DNA of 64,000 bases from CBDEUK01 sp965250225 (GTDB lineage: Bacteria > Pseudomonadota > Gammaproteobacteria > Eutrophobiales > Eutrophobiaceae): NCBI GenBank assembly GCA_965250225.1, contig CBDFNQ010000037.1:186001-250000 (forward strand), given 5' to 3'. Position 1 is the first letter of the stretch; each line of letters begins with the position of its first letter. Shown here piece by piece: positions 52,959-62,436 of this stretch. The notes under the pieces are model-generated. The model was not told where the DNA came from and did not search any database. It saw only the letters and a list, made by a program, of their open reading frames with translations. The position numbers and the translations under genes were made by a program.

Positions 52959-53988
52959 AATAATAAATATCTCAGTTGAGTTGGGTGACAGGATCATTCT
53001 CGATGAAGTTTCTCTGGAAGTTGAAACCGGTGAGATTATCTGTTTACTTGGGCCAAGTGGTGGTGGCAAGACAACCTTACTCAGAACCATCGCTGGTTTT
53101 ATCAAGCCGATACAGGGAGAAGTCTGGATCCTTGGTGAAAAAGTTGCCGACACGAACATTAGTATAGCGGTTGAAAAAAGACAGCTGGGCATGGTGTTTC
53201 AGGACTATGCTTTGTTTCCGCATTTAAGTAGTCGGGAAAATATTGCCTTTGGTATTAAACATCTGGGAAAGTTGGATCGAGAACACCGTATCGATGAGTT
53301 AGTTCGATTGCTAGAGATGGAAGAATTTATTGATCAATATCCACATCATCTTTCGGGGGGGCAACAACAACGCGTTGCCATTGCTCGTGCTTTAGCACCG
53401 AGACCCAATATATTGTTGCTGGATGAACCTTTTTCGAATCTTGATGTGGAACTACGAGAACATCTGGCACGTGGTTTACGCGAGGTATTAAAACAAGCTG
53501 GTGTCACGGTCATTATGGTCAGTCATAATCAATTGGAAGCCTTTGCTATGGCCGATCGAATTGGCATTTTACATGAGACTAAATTATCACAGCTGGATCA
53601 GGCATTTAATCTTTATCATTGGCCGGAGAATGAATTTGTTGCTGATTTTGTTGGAGAGGGTATGTTTGTTGAAGGAACTGTCAGCAATGAATTTAGTGTT
53701 CACACCGAGTTGGGGGTGATAGAAGGCAATGATAAGCATGGTTATGCAATTGACAAGAAGGTCAAGGTGTTGATTCGACCAGATGACATATTGCATGATG
53801 ATGATAGTGAACAGACCGCAGAGGTCATCGACAAAGTTTTTCGCGGTGCGGAATTTTTATACACATTGAGACTTGAGAATGGCGAACGGGTTTTGAGCCT
53901 GGTACCCAGCCACCATGATCATAAACTCCATGAAGCGATTGGAATTCGTCTGGAAATTGATCACCTTGTGGTGTTTGAAAATCAGTAG
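52945..53988 (+). CDS. fbpC: Ferric iron ABC transporter ATPase
   Basis: A 347-residue ATP-binding subunit: Walker A GPSGGGKTTL, Q-loop MVFQDYALFPH, signature LSGGQQQRVAIARAL, Walker B ILLLDEPFSNLD and switch histidine in MVSHNQ. After residue 240 a regulatory domain of the TOBE type follows (VKVLIRPDDI). It powers the permease encoded just before. Last gene of the operon; no clear terminator is seen before gcvH. Confidence 0.95.
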   Translation: MNHLEIINISVELGDRIILDEVSLEVETGEIICLLGPSGGGKTTLLRTIAGFIKPIQGEVWILGEKVADTNISIAVEKRQLGMVFQDYALFPHLSSRENIAFGIKHLGKLDREHRIDELVRLLEMEEFIDQYPHHLSGGQQQRVAIARALAPRPNILLLDEPFSNLDVELREHLARGLREVLKQAGVTVIMVSHNQLEAFAMADRIGILHETKLSQLDQAFNLYHWPENEFVADFVGEGMFVEGTVSNEFSVHTELGVIEGNDKHGYAIDKKVKVLIRPDDILHDDDSEQTAEVIDKVFRGAEFLYTLRLENGERVLSLVPSHHDHKLHEAIGIRLEIDHLVVFENQ

Positions 53989-54056
53989 TTAAAAATTTTG
54001 AACACAATTGTAATTAGCCTGCTACAATTTTCAGGAAAACATGAGAGGGTGAGTGC

Positions 54057-54446
54057 ATGAGCGAGATACCACAAGATTTACGATATTCCCCTACCCATAC
54101 GTGGTTAGAGCGCAACAGCGAAGGATACATGCGGGTTGGTATTACGGACTATGCACAGCAGGAACTGGGCGATGTTGTCTTTGTAGAGATGCCGGAAATT
54201 GGCAGGAATTATGCCGAGGGAGAAGAATGTGGTCTGGTCGAATCGGTCAAATCGGCTTCGGATATATATTCCCCGATTGCTGGTGAGGTGATTGCGGTAA
54301 ATGATGCCGTTGTCGATGATCCGGAAAATATTAATCAGGATCCTTATGGCGATGGCTGGTTATTTCAGATCAAGCCTGGCGAAGATAATGAAAGCGCAGA
54401 ACTGGTTGATGCCAAAGAGTATGAAGAATTAATACAGGATGACTAA
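54057..54446 (+). CDS. gcvH: Glycine cleavage system H protein
   Basis: A 129-residue lipoyl carrier that shuttles the aminomethyl group between the P, T and L proteins. The lipoylated lysine is K65 in GLVESVKSASDIYSP. GDVVFVEMPEIG and DGWLFQI are also typical. GAGAGGGTG precedes the start. gcvT and gcvP are not in the window, so the cleavage genes are split on this chromosome; the regulator-like gcvR is 5 kb away. Confidence 0.97.
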   Translation: MSEIPQDLRYSPTHTWLERNSEGYMRVGITDYAQQELGDVVFVEMPEIGRNYAEGEECGLVESVKSASDIYSPIAGEVIAVNDAVVDDPENINQDPYGDGWLFQIKPGEDNESAELVDAKEYEELIQDD

Positions 54447-54490
54447 GCTAAATTTATAAATCAAATAAACAAATACGGGAAAATATTATA

Positions 54491-54991
54491 ATGGCAAACA
54501 TTACACTCCACGGTAATGAAATACACACGAACGGGGAACTCCCGGAAACGGGCTCAACAGCTCCAGATTTCAATCTGGTGACTGCCAAGCTTGAGGATGT
54601 AAGCCTGGAGACTTATTCTGGTAAGAAAAAATTACTAAATATTGTCCCTAGCCTGGATACGCCGACCTGTGCCTTGTCAACAAAAAAGTTTAATGATGCG
54701 GCGGCAGACAACCCTGATCTGGTGATTTTAATTATCTCTGCTGATCTACCCTTTGCGATGTCACGTTTTTGCGCGGCGGAAGGCGTGGAGAATGTTATAT
54801 CATTATCGATGATGCGTTCACGCAATTTTGCCAAGGATTACGGTGTGTTGATTGAAGATGGACCTCTGGCAGGTATAACGGCACGTGCTGTGTTGGTGTT
54901 GGATGAGAACAATCAGATCATCCATTCTCAACTGGTGTCTGAAATTGCTGATGAACCAGATTATGAGGCAGCATTGGCTTCACTGCGTTAA
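54491..54991 (+). CDS. tpx: Thiol peroxidase
   Basis: A 166-residue atypical 2-Cys peroxiredoxin. The peroxidatic cysteine is C60 in SLDTPTCALSTKKF and the resolving cysteine is C94 in SRFCAAEGVENV, one position from E. coli numbering. FAKDYGVLI and ARAVLVLDENN are conserved. It removes lipid and other hydroperoxides using thioredoxin. Between gcvH and dgkA on the same strand; co-transcription possible. Confidence 0.96.
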   Translation: MANITLHGNEIHTNGELPETGSTAPDFNLVTAKLEDVSLETYSGKKKLLNIVPSLDTPTCALSTKKFNDAAADNPDLVILIISADLPFAMSRFCAAEGVENVISLSMMRSRNFAKDYGVLIEDGPLAGITARAVLVLDENNQIIHSQLVSEIADEPDYEAALASLR

Positions 54992-55014
54992 TTTTTTTTT
55001 AAGCTAAATTTATT

Positions 55015-55377
55015 ATGGCAACACAAGGGACTAAAGGCCTGAAGCGGATTCTTAAGGCTTTCTCTTTTTCTGTTAAAGGTTTAAAAGCCAGTTATAAAAA
55101 TGAAGCGGCGTTTCGTCAGGAATTATTTCTATCCATCATTTTGATCCCGCTTGCGTTGTGGTTAGGTGAAACCGGTGTGGAGAAAGCAGTTTTAATCTCG
55201 GTTGTGTTACTGGTTTTGATCGTTGAGTTATTCAATACTGGAATCGAGGCAATTGTTGATCGGATAGGAAAAGAACATCATGTGTTGTCCGGTATGGCCA
55301 AGGATGTTGGTTCTGCAGCAGTGCTCATCGCTTTGATCAATGTGTGTGTGGTCTGGATATTGGTTCTGTTTTTTTAA
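55015..55377 (+). CDS. dgkA: Diacylglycerol kinase
   Basis: A 120-residue inner-membrane kinase that recycles diacylglycerol to phosphatidic acid. It has the three-helix layout, with NEAAFRQELFLSIILIP and the catalytic glutamate and asparagine region VELFNTGIEAIVDRIG. An N-terminal amphipathic stretch (KGLKRILKAFSFSVKGLKAS) precedes. Convergent with glk with a 16-base gap. Confidence 0.95.
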   Translation: MATQGTKGLKRILKAFSFSVKGLKASYKNEAAFRQELFLSIILIPLALWLGETGVEKAVLISVVLLVLIVELFNTGIEAIVDRIGKEHHVLSGMAKDVGSAAVLIALINVCVVWILVLFF

Positions 55378-55393
55378 TTCGTGAGAGCTTTGA

Positions 55394-56383
55394 TTAGTTG
55401 CGTCCATGAGGTCGTCCCCTGGGTCGAGCCGTATGTATAAGACAGGCGTATTTAGCCGCGCCAATCAAACCGACATCATCTCGTTTATTAAGATAGATGT
55501 TGATCTTGTCGAGTAGCGGTCGATAAGATTCGGTTGTCAGATTAGAAAACTCCGCGCTAAATTCTGCGCGCTGTAACAAGGCTGGATTTTTTGCCGCCAG
55601 ACCGCCTGAGATGATCAGTTGATTATCAATACAATTACTTAAACAATAGTTTCTTGCCAAACGTGCATAAAAACGTACAAACAGATCCAGTGTGTGTGCG
55701 TTTCTTTCAGGGTTCGAAAAAATCTGGGCAGCTGTACATTTTTCGGCACTGAGAAATTCATGCAGTAAACAAATACCACGGCCATTGACGATGTGATCAT
55801 TAACGCAATAATTAACATGTAGCCTTTTGAGAACAAATTGTTCAAAGGCTTTTTCTTCATCACCCATAAAACTGAATGTGGCGTGACCGGCTTCAGAGCT
55901 GACAACAGAATACTGTTGCTTATGTTTTAGTAACAGCGCATGGCCAATTCCCGTGCCAGCACCGATAACAGCGCTGATATTATCCTTGCTCATGCCGGCG
56001 TTATGAATAATGTCCATCTCTGATCGTACTGCATCAACCAGACAACCATAGGCCTGTGCAGAAAAATCATTGAGCATAAATACCTTGTGTGATTTTTTTA
56101 GTAGAGATACATCGATGGGCCATGGGATGTTGGGTGGTAAACAGATTTCGTCATAGACAGGACCTGGCACCGACAGGGCAATAGTTTTGTATTCACTGAG
56201 ATCGTAAAAAGAATCTGTTTTGTTAGCCAAAAAATAGTCCAGTAAATCCTGTAGCGAATGGGTATGTTCAGATTGCGTAGCTATTTGTTGTGTTGGGATG
56301 CGGTTAATTTGATCGAAAGATTCTGCTTCAATGTGTGCAAAACGTGAATGAGTGCCACCTATATCAATTGCCAGAATGTTCAT
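55394..56383 (-). CDS. glk: Glucokinase
   Basis: A 329-residue cytoplasmic sugar kinase of the Glk family (not the ROK group). ATP-binding IDIGGTHSRFA at 6-16, the sugar segment LPPNIPWPID, MLNDFSAQAYG, and GAGTGIGHALL plus SSEAGHATF are visible. It phosphorylates glucose at position 6. The C-terminal tail (TARPRGRPHGRN) is unusually basic and may be an extension by loss of the original stop. Confidence 0.9.
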   Translation of the reverse strand: MNILAIDIGGTHSRFAHIEAESFDQINRIPTQQIATQSEHTHSLQDLLDYFLANKTDSFYDLSEYKTIALSVPGPVYDEICLPPNIPWPIDVSLLKKSHKVFMLNDFSAQAYGCLVDAVRSEMDIIHNAGMSKDNISAVIGAGTGIGHALLLKHKQQYSVVSSEAGHATFSFMGDEEKAFEQFVLKRLHVNYCVNDHIVNGRGICLLHEFLSAEKCTAAQIFSNPERNAHTLDLFVRFYARLARNYCLSNCIDNQLIISGGLAAKNPALLQRAEFSAEFSNLTTESYRPLLDKINIYLNKRDDVGLIGAAKYACLIHTARPRGRPHGRN

Positions 56384-56397
56384 GAAGTTGTAGGGCG

Positions 56398-57063
56398 TTA
56401 TTTAATAAAAGGATTAGCATTGCCTTGAATAGATTTTATTATTTTGTTGCGTGCTTTTTCAGCAGCATCAACAGGATCTTGTTTGTTCCACCGTTGCAGG
56501 GTTTTATATTGCTTCTCGCGGATATCAAGATCATAATGATCAGCCATGTAAAACATCGTGCGTGCAATATCGCCACGGACGGTCTCTCTGGGTTCAACAG
56601 TGTGTGACTGATAATCTATTTCAAAATCACAACGACCAAATTTTCTTTTTTCGCCTTTCACCGTACCAAAAGGGTGGCTGCTTCTGGCCTTGTTGATTTT
56701 AACTTTGGCAGGAAAAAGATTATACAGGTCAGCCTCAATTTGATTAAATTGGGCACTGTTTTCTCGACAGTTTTTACGCTCACCACAGCTTAATTTCCAC
56801 GCTACCCAGGACATTGGAAAAACATGTTCGATATTAATATCTTTGTGGTAGCCGCCGTCAAATTTCTCACCACAATATAATGTCTCACCGCCATCAGGAT
56901 ACACCTCGTTCCAGAAGATAGTTCGGGCATCACGATAATTATCAATGGCCATGGCATTACTGACAAAAGAGTTTGTCATGCCTTTGGGTTTATATCCCAG
57001 ATAGGAGGCTAGCAATGCTAGTAATATGACTATGATTGATGTGCCAGTGGTTTTTTTATTCAT
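56398..57063 (-). CDS. endA: Endonuclease I
   Basis: A 221-residue exported nuclease with a signal anchor (GTSIIVILLALLASYLGY). The beta-beta-alpha metal motif is NIEHVFPMSWV, followed by FNQIEADLYNLFPAKVKINKAR and SHPFG, as in EndA/NucM. It cuts DNA in the periplasm or medium. Cysteines in SCGERKNC and FGRCDFEIDY could form the redox-sensitive disulfide known from EndA relatives. Fourteen bases after glk, same strand. Confidence 0.93.
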   Translation of the reverse strand: MNKKTTGTSIIVILLALLASYLGYKPKGMTNSFVSNAMAIDNYRDARTIFWNEVYPDGGETLYCGEKFDGGYHKDINIEHVFPMSWVAWKLSCGERKNCRENSAQFNQIEADLYNLFPAKVKINKARSSHPFGTVKGEKRKFGRCDFEIDYQSHTVEPRETVRGDIARTMFYMADHYDLDIREKQYKTLQRWNKQDPVDAAEKARNKIIKSIQGNANPFIK

Positions 57064-57247
57064 GGTTTTTAGATTTTATAGAAATTTTCTTGGGTTGGTA
57101 GCATTATCGCTCTTCTCATCTTGAATCTATACACGATTTAATTTTTGTTTTGCCATAAAGGCGAAATAAAAACTAAAAAAATAAAATGAATCATTAATAA
57201 CTGGATTCTACGTTTATGGGAAAGACAAGCTATCGTCATAGGATAGA

Positions 57248-58324
57248 TCAATCAGAATGTTGTTCCAATGCCCATAGTACATGTTCCCGTACCATTTCAG
57301 ATCGATAATCCAGTCGTTTGTTAAGTGCTGCAATAATCGTATCGGATCGTGTCGCATTACCAAGTGCCACGGCTATGTTTCTTAACCAGCATTCATAGCC
57401 AATGCGTCGGATTGCACTGCCTTCTGTATTGTTTAAAAATTCTTCTTCAGTCCATCCGAATAATTCAATCAAATAGGGTTCATCAAATCCATGACGTGTT
57501 CGAAAATCCTGTTCGTCAGAATTTTGTACAAATTTATTCCATGGGCAGACTAACTGACAATCATCGCAACCATAAATACGATTACCGATCTGTTTTCTGA
57601 ATTCAATCGGGATTGATGTCCGAAGCTCTATGGTTAAATATGAGATGCATTTGCGTGCATCAACTTGATAAGGGCCAATGATCGCATTGGTGGGGCAGAT
57701 ATCTATACAGGCTGAACACGTTCCGCAATGGTCCTTCTCGAATTTTCTGTCTACGGGCAATGGAAGATCAGTGTATAACTCACCGAGAAAAAACCAGGAG
57801 CCAACCTTGGGATGAATTAAATTACTGTGCTTGCCGAGCCAGCCTAGCCCAGCATTCCGCGCCAGAGCTTTTTCCAGTACCGGGGCACTATCTACGAAGG
57901 CGCGATAACCAAATTCCCCTGTTCGGGATTCAATCTTGTTGGCTAATTGTTGAATGCGTTGTCGCATTACTTTGTGGTAATCACGACCCATGGCATAGCG
58001 AGAGATATAGGCTTTATCGGGGTCACTTAATACCTTACTCGGATGGGAGGCATCCGGAGGGAAATAATCCATACGTAATGAAATGATGCGTTGTGTCCCG
58101 GCTAATAATTCCCTGGGCCGAGAACGCTTTGTACCATGTCGTTGCATGTAGTCCATGTCTCCATGCATGTCATTCTTCAACCAATTCAACAGATGTCGTT
58201 CGTCTTCATCGAGCGCAACATCGCTGATGCCACAGTCCTGAAATCCCAGCTTATGTGCCCATTGTTTGATATCAAGCGCGAGTTGCTGATAATCTAGTGA
58301 CAGATTTTTCGATGAAGATGACAT
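57248..58324 (-). CDS. queG: Epoxyqueuosine reductase
   Basis: A 358-residue cobalamin- and iron-sulfur enzyme for the last step of queuosine in tRNA. The two [4Fe-4S] sites are in CGTCSACIDICPTNAI and GCDDCQLVCPWN. The N-terminal cobalamin domain has YGRDYHKVMRQ-type GRDYHKVMRQRIQ, and a HEAT-like end follows. It is divergent from an AI-2E-family gene. The partner queA/tgt genes are not in the window. Confidence 0.95.
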   Translation of the reverse strand: MSSSSKNLSLDYQQLALDIKQWAHKLGFQDCGISDVALDEDERHLLNWLKNDMHGDMDYMQRHGTKRSRPRELLAGTQRIISLRMDYFPPDASHPSKVLSDPDKAYISRYAMGRDYHKVMRQRIQQLANKIESRTGEFGYRAFVDSAPVLEKALARNAGLGWLGKHSNLIHPKVGSWFFLGELYTDLPLPVDRKFEKDHCGTCSACIDICPTNAIIGPYQVDARKCISYLTIELRTSIPIEFRKQIGNRIYGCDDCQLVCPWNKFVQNSDEQDFRTRHGFDEPYLIELFGWTEEEFLNNTEGSAIRRIGYECWLRNIAVALGNATRSDTIIAALNKRLDYRSEMVREHVLWALEQHSD

Positions 58325-58363
58325 AGCTGTATTTTATATGGGTATATCCACAAGTTATACTTT

Positions 58364-58394
58364 AAGGAATCTCTGTATTATTCAGAGTTTCCTT
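58364..58394. promoter_or_regulatory. Inverted repeat in the queG/PerM divergent gap
   Basis: AAGGAATCTCTG and CAGAGTTTCCTT pair over 12 bases with one mismatch and a 7-base loop, 40 bases before the AI-2E-family ATG. It could be an operator or a leader hairpin. Confidence 0.35.
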
Positions 58395-58433
58395 AATCTA
58401 TTATGTGCGTATCTCTGTTAAGACGGTAACAAT

Positions 58434-59507
58434 ATGTTTGATTTTATAAAGGCCTGGTATCACCGATATTTCACCGATCCACAAGCTGCTTTATTAGCAG
58501 TGCTGATCCTGGTGTGTTCGGTGGTGATTTTTTCGATGGGCAAGATGCTGGCGCCATTGATGGCAGCGGTTATCATAGCCTATCTACTGGAGGCTTCGGT
58601 GCAAAAGCTCGAAAAATATAAGGCGCCACGGATACTTGCCGTAAACCTGGTTTTTCTCCTGTTTGTAGCATTTATGTTCTTTTTCTTGTTTGGTTTTTTA
58701 CCGATACTGACTCGGCAGATCAGCCAGTTCTTTCAGGAAGTCCCCGATATGATCAATAACGGTCAGGCATTATTGTTGCAGTTACCTTTACAATATCCAG
58801 ATATCATCACTGAAACGGCAGTAGGAGAATTTATCAATACTATCCGTAGTGGTATGAGTGAGCTTGGACGTAATGTATTGTCATTTTCAGCAGCTTCCAT
58901 TCCAGCCTTAATTGCTATCCTGGTGTATCTGGTGCTAGTCCCGTTGATGGTGTTTTTCTTTCTTAAAGACAAGCAAATGATTCTCACATGGCTCAGTCGT
59001 TTCCTGCCGACTGAACGGCATCTGGTCACCGAAGTGTGGCATGAAATGGACGGACAGATTGGCAACTATGTGCGTGGCAAAGTGTATGAAATTATTATCG
59101 TGGGTGGTACTTCCTATGTTGTCTTTCAGATCCTGGGGCTCAATTACTCACCATTACTGGCTCTCATAGTGGGGTTGTCGGTTCTCATTCCCTACATAGG
59201 TGCGGCAACCGTGACTGTGCCAATAGCGGTAGTAGGTTATTTTCAGTGGGGGCTCGGATCGGAATTTACCTGGTTAATGGTTTGGTATTTTATAATCCAG
59301 TTTCTTGATGGCAATGTGCTGGTGCCCATACTATTCTCAGAGGCGGTGAATTTGCATCCCGTTGCTATCATAGCAGCGGTGTTAGTGTTCGGAGGTCTTT
59401 GGGGGTTTTGGGGCGTGTTTTTTGCAATTCCATTAGCCACCCTGGTAAAGGCCCTGATCAATGTCTGGCCAACTACCTCGAATACAGATGAATCGGTAAC
59501 TGCGTAA
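58434..59507 (+). CDS. AI-2E/PerM family transporter
   Basis: A 357-residue membrane protein with the AI-2E family layout: paired helices near the start (LLAVLILVCSVVIFSMGKML, MAAVIIAYLLEASVQKL), an amphipathic middle, and the C-terminal LLALIVGLSVLIPYIGAATV plus WFIIQ-type YFIIQFLDGNVLVPILFS and LHPVAIIAAVLVFGGLWG. Members export autoinducer-2 or act as Na+/H+ antiporters; the group is called PerM. Substrate here unknown. Convergent with gcvR. Confidence 0.88.
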   Translation: MFDFIKAWYHRYFTDPQAALLAVLILVCSVVIFSMGKMLAPLMAAVIIAYLLEASVQKLEKYKAPRILAVNLVFLLFVAFMFFFLFGFLPILTRQISQFFQEVPDMINNGQALLLQLPLQYPDIITETAVGEFINTIRSGMSELGRNVLSFSAASIPALIAILVYLVLVPLMVFFFLKDKQMILTWLSRFLPTERHLVTEVWHEMDGQIGNYVRGKVYEIIIVGGTSYVVFQILGLNYSPLLALIVGLSVLIPYIGAATVTVPIAVVGYFQWGLGSEFTWLMVWYFIIQFLDGNVLVPILFSEAVNLHPVAIIAAVLVFGGLWGFWGVFFAIPLATLVKALINVWPTTSNTDESVTA

Positions 59508-59515
59508 CCTTAAAT

Positions 59516-60043
59516 TTATTTAACCGGCTCCATAATTGCGTCCAAATTCAACTTGTCGCAGAATTCCATGAAATCACCACGTAATGAAGCAATGGAAATA
59601 TCAGTCGGTATATTAATTGTCATATGCAGGGAAAACATCGGCGTGCCAGTGTGGGCGGCAGGATAGCTGTTGGTATACATATCCTGGATAATAATGTTGT
59701 TATTGGAGATGAACTTGGCAATATCATTTACGACGCCAGTATGATCAAACGAGACAACATCGATGGCGTAGGGCATCAAATCGTTACTGGATTTAGTCAT
59801 CTCAGTCCGTTTAACCGTGATGATTAGACTGAGACGATCCTCAAGCTTTTTCAGCACGCTTTCCATTTTGGCGATGGAATCCCAGCTACCTGACAACATC
59901 ACACTCATGGTGAATTCTGAGCCCATCGTTGTCATGCGACCATCAACAATATTGCATCCGCAATCCTTGATTGCAGCGGAAAATTGCTCGACCAGATTAT
60001 CGGCGTAGGTTCCCAGGGCGGTTATAACGAGGTGATTTTGCAT
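59516..60043 (-). CDS. gcvR: Glycine cleavage system transcriptional repressor-like ACT protein
   Basis: The ATG at 60043 gives 175 residues beginning QNHLVITALGTYADNL, as in GcvR. Two ACT domains follow (about 3-75 and 90-165): CGCNIVDGRMTTMGSEFTM, then DLMPYAIDVVSFDHTGVV. GcvR binds GcvA and, with glycine, controls repression of the cleavage operon in E. coli; here no GcvA gene is near. Divergent from dapA, the same order as E. coli. Confidence 0.9.
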   Translation of the reverse strand: MQNHLVITALGTYADNLVEQFSAAIKDCGCNIVDGRMTTMGSEFTMSVMLSGSWDSIAKMESVLKKLEDRLSLIITVKRTEMTKSSNDLMPYAIDVVSFDHTGVVNDIAKFISNNNIIIQDMYTNSYPAAHTGTPMFSLHMTINIPTDISIASLRGDFMEFCDKLNLDAIMEPVK

Positions 60044-60222
60044 GATCAGAAGAATTCTTGGTTCAGAAAGGCCCACGGCCATGAATTAAAGGCTTTATTT
60101 ACAACGACTTTTTTGAATAATCTTGTCATGTCACGTACAGATAAGTACCATACCCTACCCTGCATTTTGTGCCAAGCTACATCCATTAAGATTTGCCAAC
60201 TTTAACACGGCATATTTTATCA

Positions 60223-60248
60223 AGGGTAAGACACTTAGATTTTACCCT
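60223..60248. promoter_or_regulatory. Inverted repeat upstream of dapA
   Basis: AGGGTAA and TTACCCT with a 12-base spacer lie 50 bases before dapA in the gap to gcvR. It could be a regulator site or a hairpin; no T-run follows. Confidence 0.35.
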
Positions 60249-60300
60249 GTTCAGTTTGACGCCATACAAAGACAAAACGAAGTAGAAGGAAAATAGTTAT

Positions 60301-61191
60301 ATGTTCAAAGGCAGCATGGTTGCCGTAGTTACACCGATGAAAAGTGGGACAGCAGCCGACACAGCACTAGATTTTCAGGCACTCAAAGCACTGGTTGAAT
60401 TTCATGTTGAAAATGATACCGATGCTATTGTTGCAGTTGGAACCACTGGTGAATCAGCCACTCTGACTATGGCAGAGCATTGTGAGGTGATCCGTCGTTT
60501 TGTCGAATTGGCTAACGGACGCGTCCCGATCATTGCCGGGACTGGTGCAAATTCGACGACTGAAGCCATCGAATTGACAGAAAATGCCCTGAAAGCGGGT
60601 GCGGATGCCTGTCTTTTGGTGACACCATATTACAATAAACCGCCACAGGAAGGGCTGTATCAACATTATGCTGCTGTTGCAGCGGCTGTGGACATTCCCC
60701 AGATTCTATATAATGTGCCTGGTCGTACTGCTTGTGACATGTTGCCAGAAACTATTGGCCGTCTATCAAAGATACAAAATATTATCGGGGTCAAGGAGGC
60801 GACTGGCGATCTATCAAGGATTGATGTCATACGAGAACTTTGTGGCAAAGAATTTTTACTGGTCAGTGGTGATGATGCAACGACCTGTGACTTTATCCTC
60901 AAAGGTGGCGATGGGGTAATCACAGTTACTGGAAACGTTGCACCAAAAGCGATGCATGATATGTGTGTGGCTGCCAGTTCAGGTGATGTCGAAAAAGCAA
61001 GAGAGATTGATAAGACCATTGCCGGTTTGCACCAAAAGCTATTTATTGAGTCAAACCCAATACCAGCAAAATGGGCGCTTAATAAGATGGGATTGACTGA
61101 AGATGGTATCCGATTACCTTTAACCTGGTTGGCAGAGGAAATGGAATCTGAGGTATTTGCAGCAATGAGGCAGGCAGGTGCGATTAGTTAA
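60301..61191 (+). CDS. dapA: 4-hydroxy-tetrahydrodipicolinate synthase
   Basis: A 296-residue aldolase-fold enzyme that condenses pyruvate and aspartate semialdehyde for lysine and peptidoglycan. The Schiff-base lysine is K165 in IIGVKEATGDLSR; Y137 in LYNVPGRT and GTTGES (48-53) complete the active site. YYNKPPQEGLYQHY is typical. It precedes bamC by 28 bases, the operon order of gammaproteobacteria. Confidence 0.97.
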   Translation: MFKGSMVAVVTPMKSGTAADTALDFQALKALVEFHVENDTDAIVAVGTTGESATLTMAEHCEVIRRFVELANGRVPIIAGTGANSTTEAIELTENALKAGADACLLVTPYYNKPPQEGLYQHYAAVAAAVDIPQILYNVPGRTACDMLPETIGRLSKIQNIIGVKEATGDLSRIDVIRELCGKEFLLVSGDDATTCDFILKGGDGVITVTGNVAPKAMHDMCVAASSGDVEKAREIDKTIAGLHQKLFIESNPIPAKWALNKMGLTEDGIRLPLTWLAEEMESEVFAAMRQAGAIS

Positions 61192-61219
61192 ATAATATCA
61201 ACAATAATTTGAACCAAGT

Positions 61220-62284
61220 ATGAGTACAATGAATTTACAAAAAATAATTTTATTACCAATTACTATTCTGGCGCTTGGCGCCTGTCAATATATACCAGAT
61301 TTTGATGAGGTCTTGCCAGACAATAGAACGAAATATACTAAGAGTCGTTCATTGCCTGATCTGGAAGTGCCTCCTGATTTAACCATCGATGGTGATGATA
61401 ATCTGATCATTCCTGGTGAAGCAGAGCCAACCACATTAACGGCCTATGAATTACAAAAAAAACGCGGGGGTTTGTCCGAGCTTGAATTATTAGCGGCACA
61501 ATATCCTGGTGAAAAAGTACTTCCCGTGCCGGGTAGTGCGGAAAACGTATGGCCTGAGCTTATAGCTTATTGGCATGAGAAAGGCTATGAAATTGATCTG
61601 GAAGACGCAGAACTTGGTGTGATGGAAACCAGTTGGAGCGAAGCCACAACAGGTGAACAGTCCTATCGAGAGAAATTCAAAATTTTTGCAGAACCTGCTG
61701 AGGCAGGAAATAACACCATATTATTTGTTTCAGGTGAAAGACAGGAAAAGCTCGGGTTAGGCGATGAAAATATCGAATGGATTGATCAGGAAGCAGACAA
61801 GAAAAAAGTAAGCAGGGTAGTCGCTGAGATCAAAAAGATATTTTATGGTGATAGTCCGATCGTTTCTGATAGTCGTTCTACCACACCAATACGTACTGCT
61901 GCTACACAACGTGAACTTGCGCAATTGGAAAATGCCGGCGACGATAATCTTTTATTGAGGTTACCTGCCGAATTTAGTATTGCCTGGCCACAAACCGAAG
62001 AGCTGTTGCAGCGCTCTGATCTGTTTGTAGAGGCCAAGGATACATCAAAAGGTATTTACTATATTGTCTATACTGGAAAGGTTGAAGAAAAAGAAGAAGG
62101 TTGGTTGGACACGCTTAAATTCTGGGGAGATGACGAACCGGAAAGTAAGTCCTATCAACTTAGTCTTACAGACGTTGAAGGCAAAACGGAAGTCATAGTG
62201 CTTAATGAAGATGGCGATTGGGAATCGGGTTCCGATGCAAATGCGATTTTAAATTTGTTGTTGGAAGAACATAATCGAAACTAA
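61220..62284 (+). CDS. bamC: Outer-membrane assembly lipoprotein BamC
   Basis: A 354-residue lipoprotein with lipobox LGAC after a short signal peptide. The long unstructured start typical of BamC (DNRTKYTKSRSLPDLEVPPD, which binds BamD) is present, then two helix-grip domains (about 110-215 and 240-350), the second beginning LLLRLPAEFSIAWPQTEELL. BamC is an accessory of the beta-barrel assembly machine. In E. coli it also follows dapA. Confidence 0.93.
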   Translation: MSTMNLQKIILLPITILALGACQYIPDFDEVLPDNRTKYTKSRSLPDLEVPPDLTIDGDDNLIIPGEAEPTTLTAYELQKKRGGLSELELLAAQYPGEKVLPVPGSAENVWPELIAYWHEKGYEIDLEDAELGVMETSWSEATTGEQSYREKFKIFAEPAEAGNNTILFVSGERQEKLGLGDENIEWIDQEADKKKVSRVVAEIKKIFYGDSPIVSDSRSTTPIRTAATQRELAQLENAGDDNLLLRLPAEFSIAWPQTEELLQRSDLFVEAKDTSKGIYYIVYTGKVEEKEEGWLDTLKFWGDDEPESKSYQLSLTDVEGKTEVIVLNEDGDWESGSDANAILNLLLEEHNRN

Positions 62285-62436
62285 ACCTCTAAACTGATCC
62301 GGTTAATATTTTTTACGTATTGACCTGTGATGATTTTTTCTTAAAAGAGATAACGTCGTGTACGCCAGAGAATATGTCCGACTGCAACCACTGGTTTGGC
62401 AGCATTTCTGAACATTCTTATGGATAATAATTTCAT

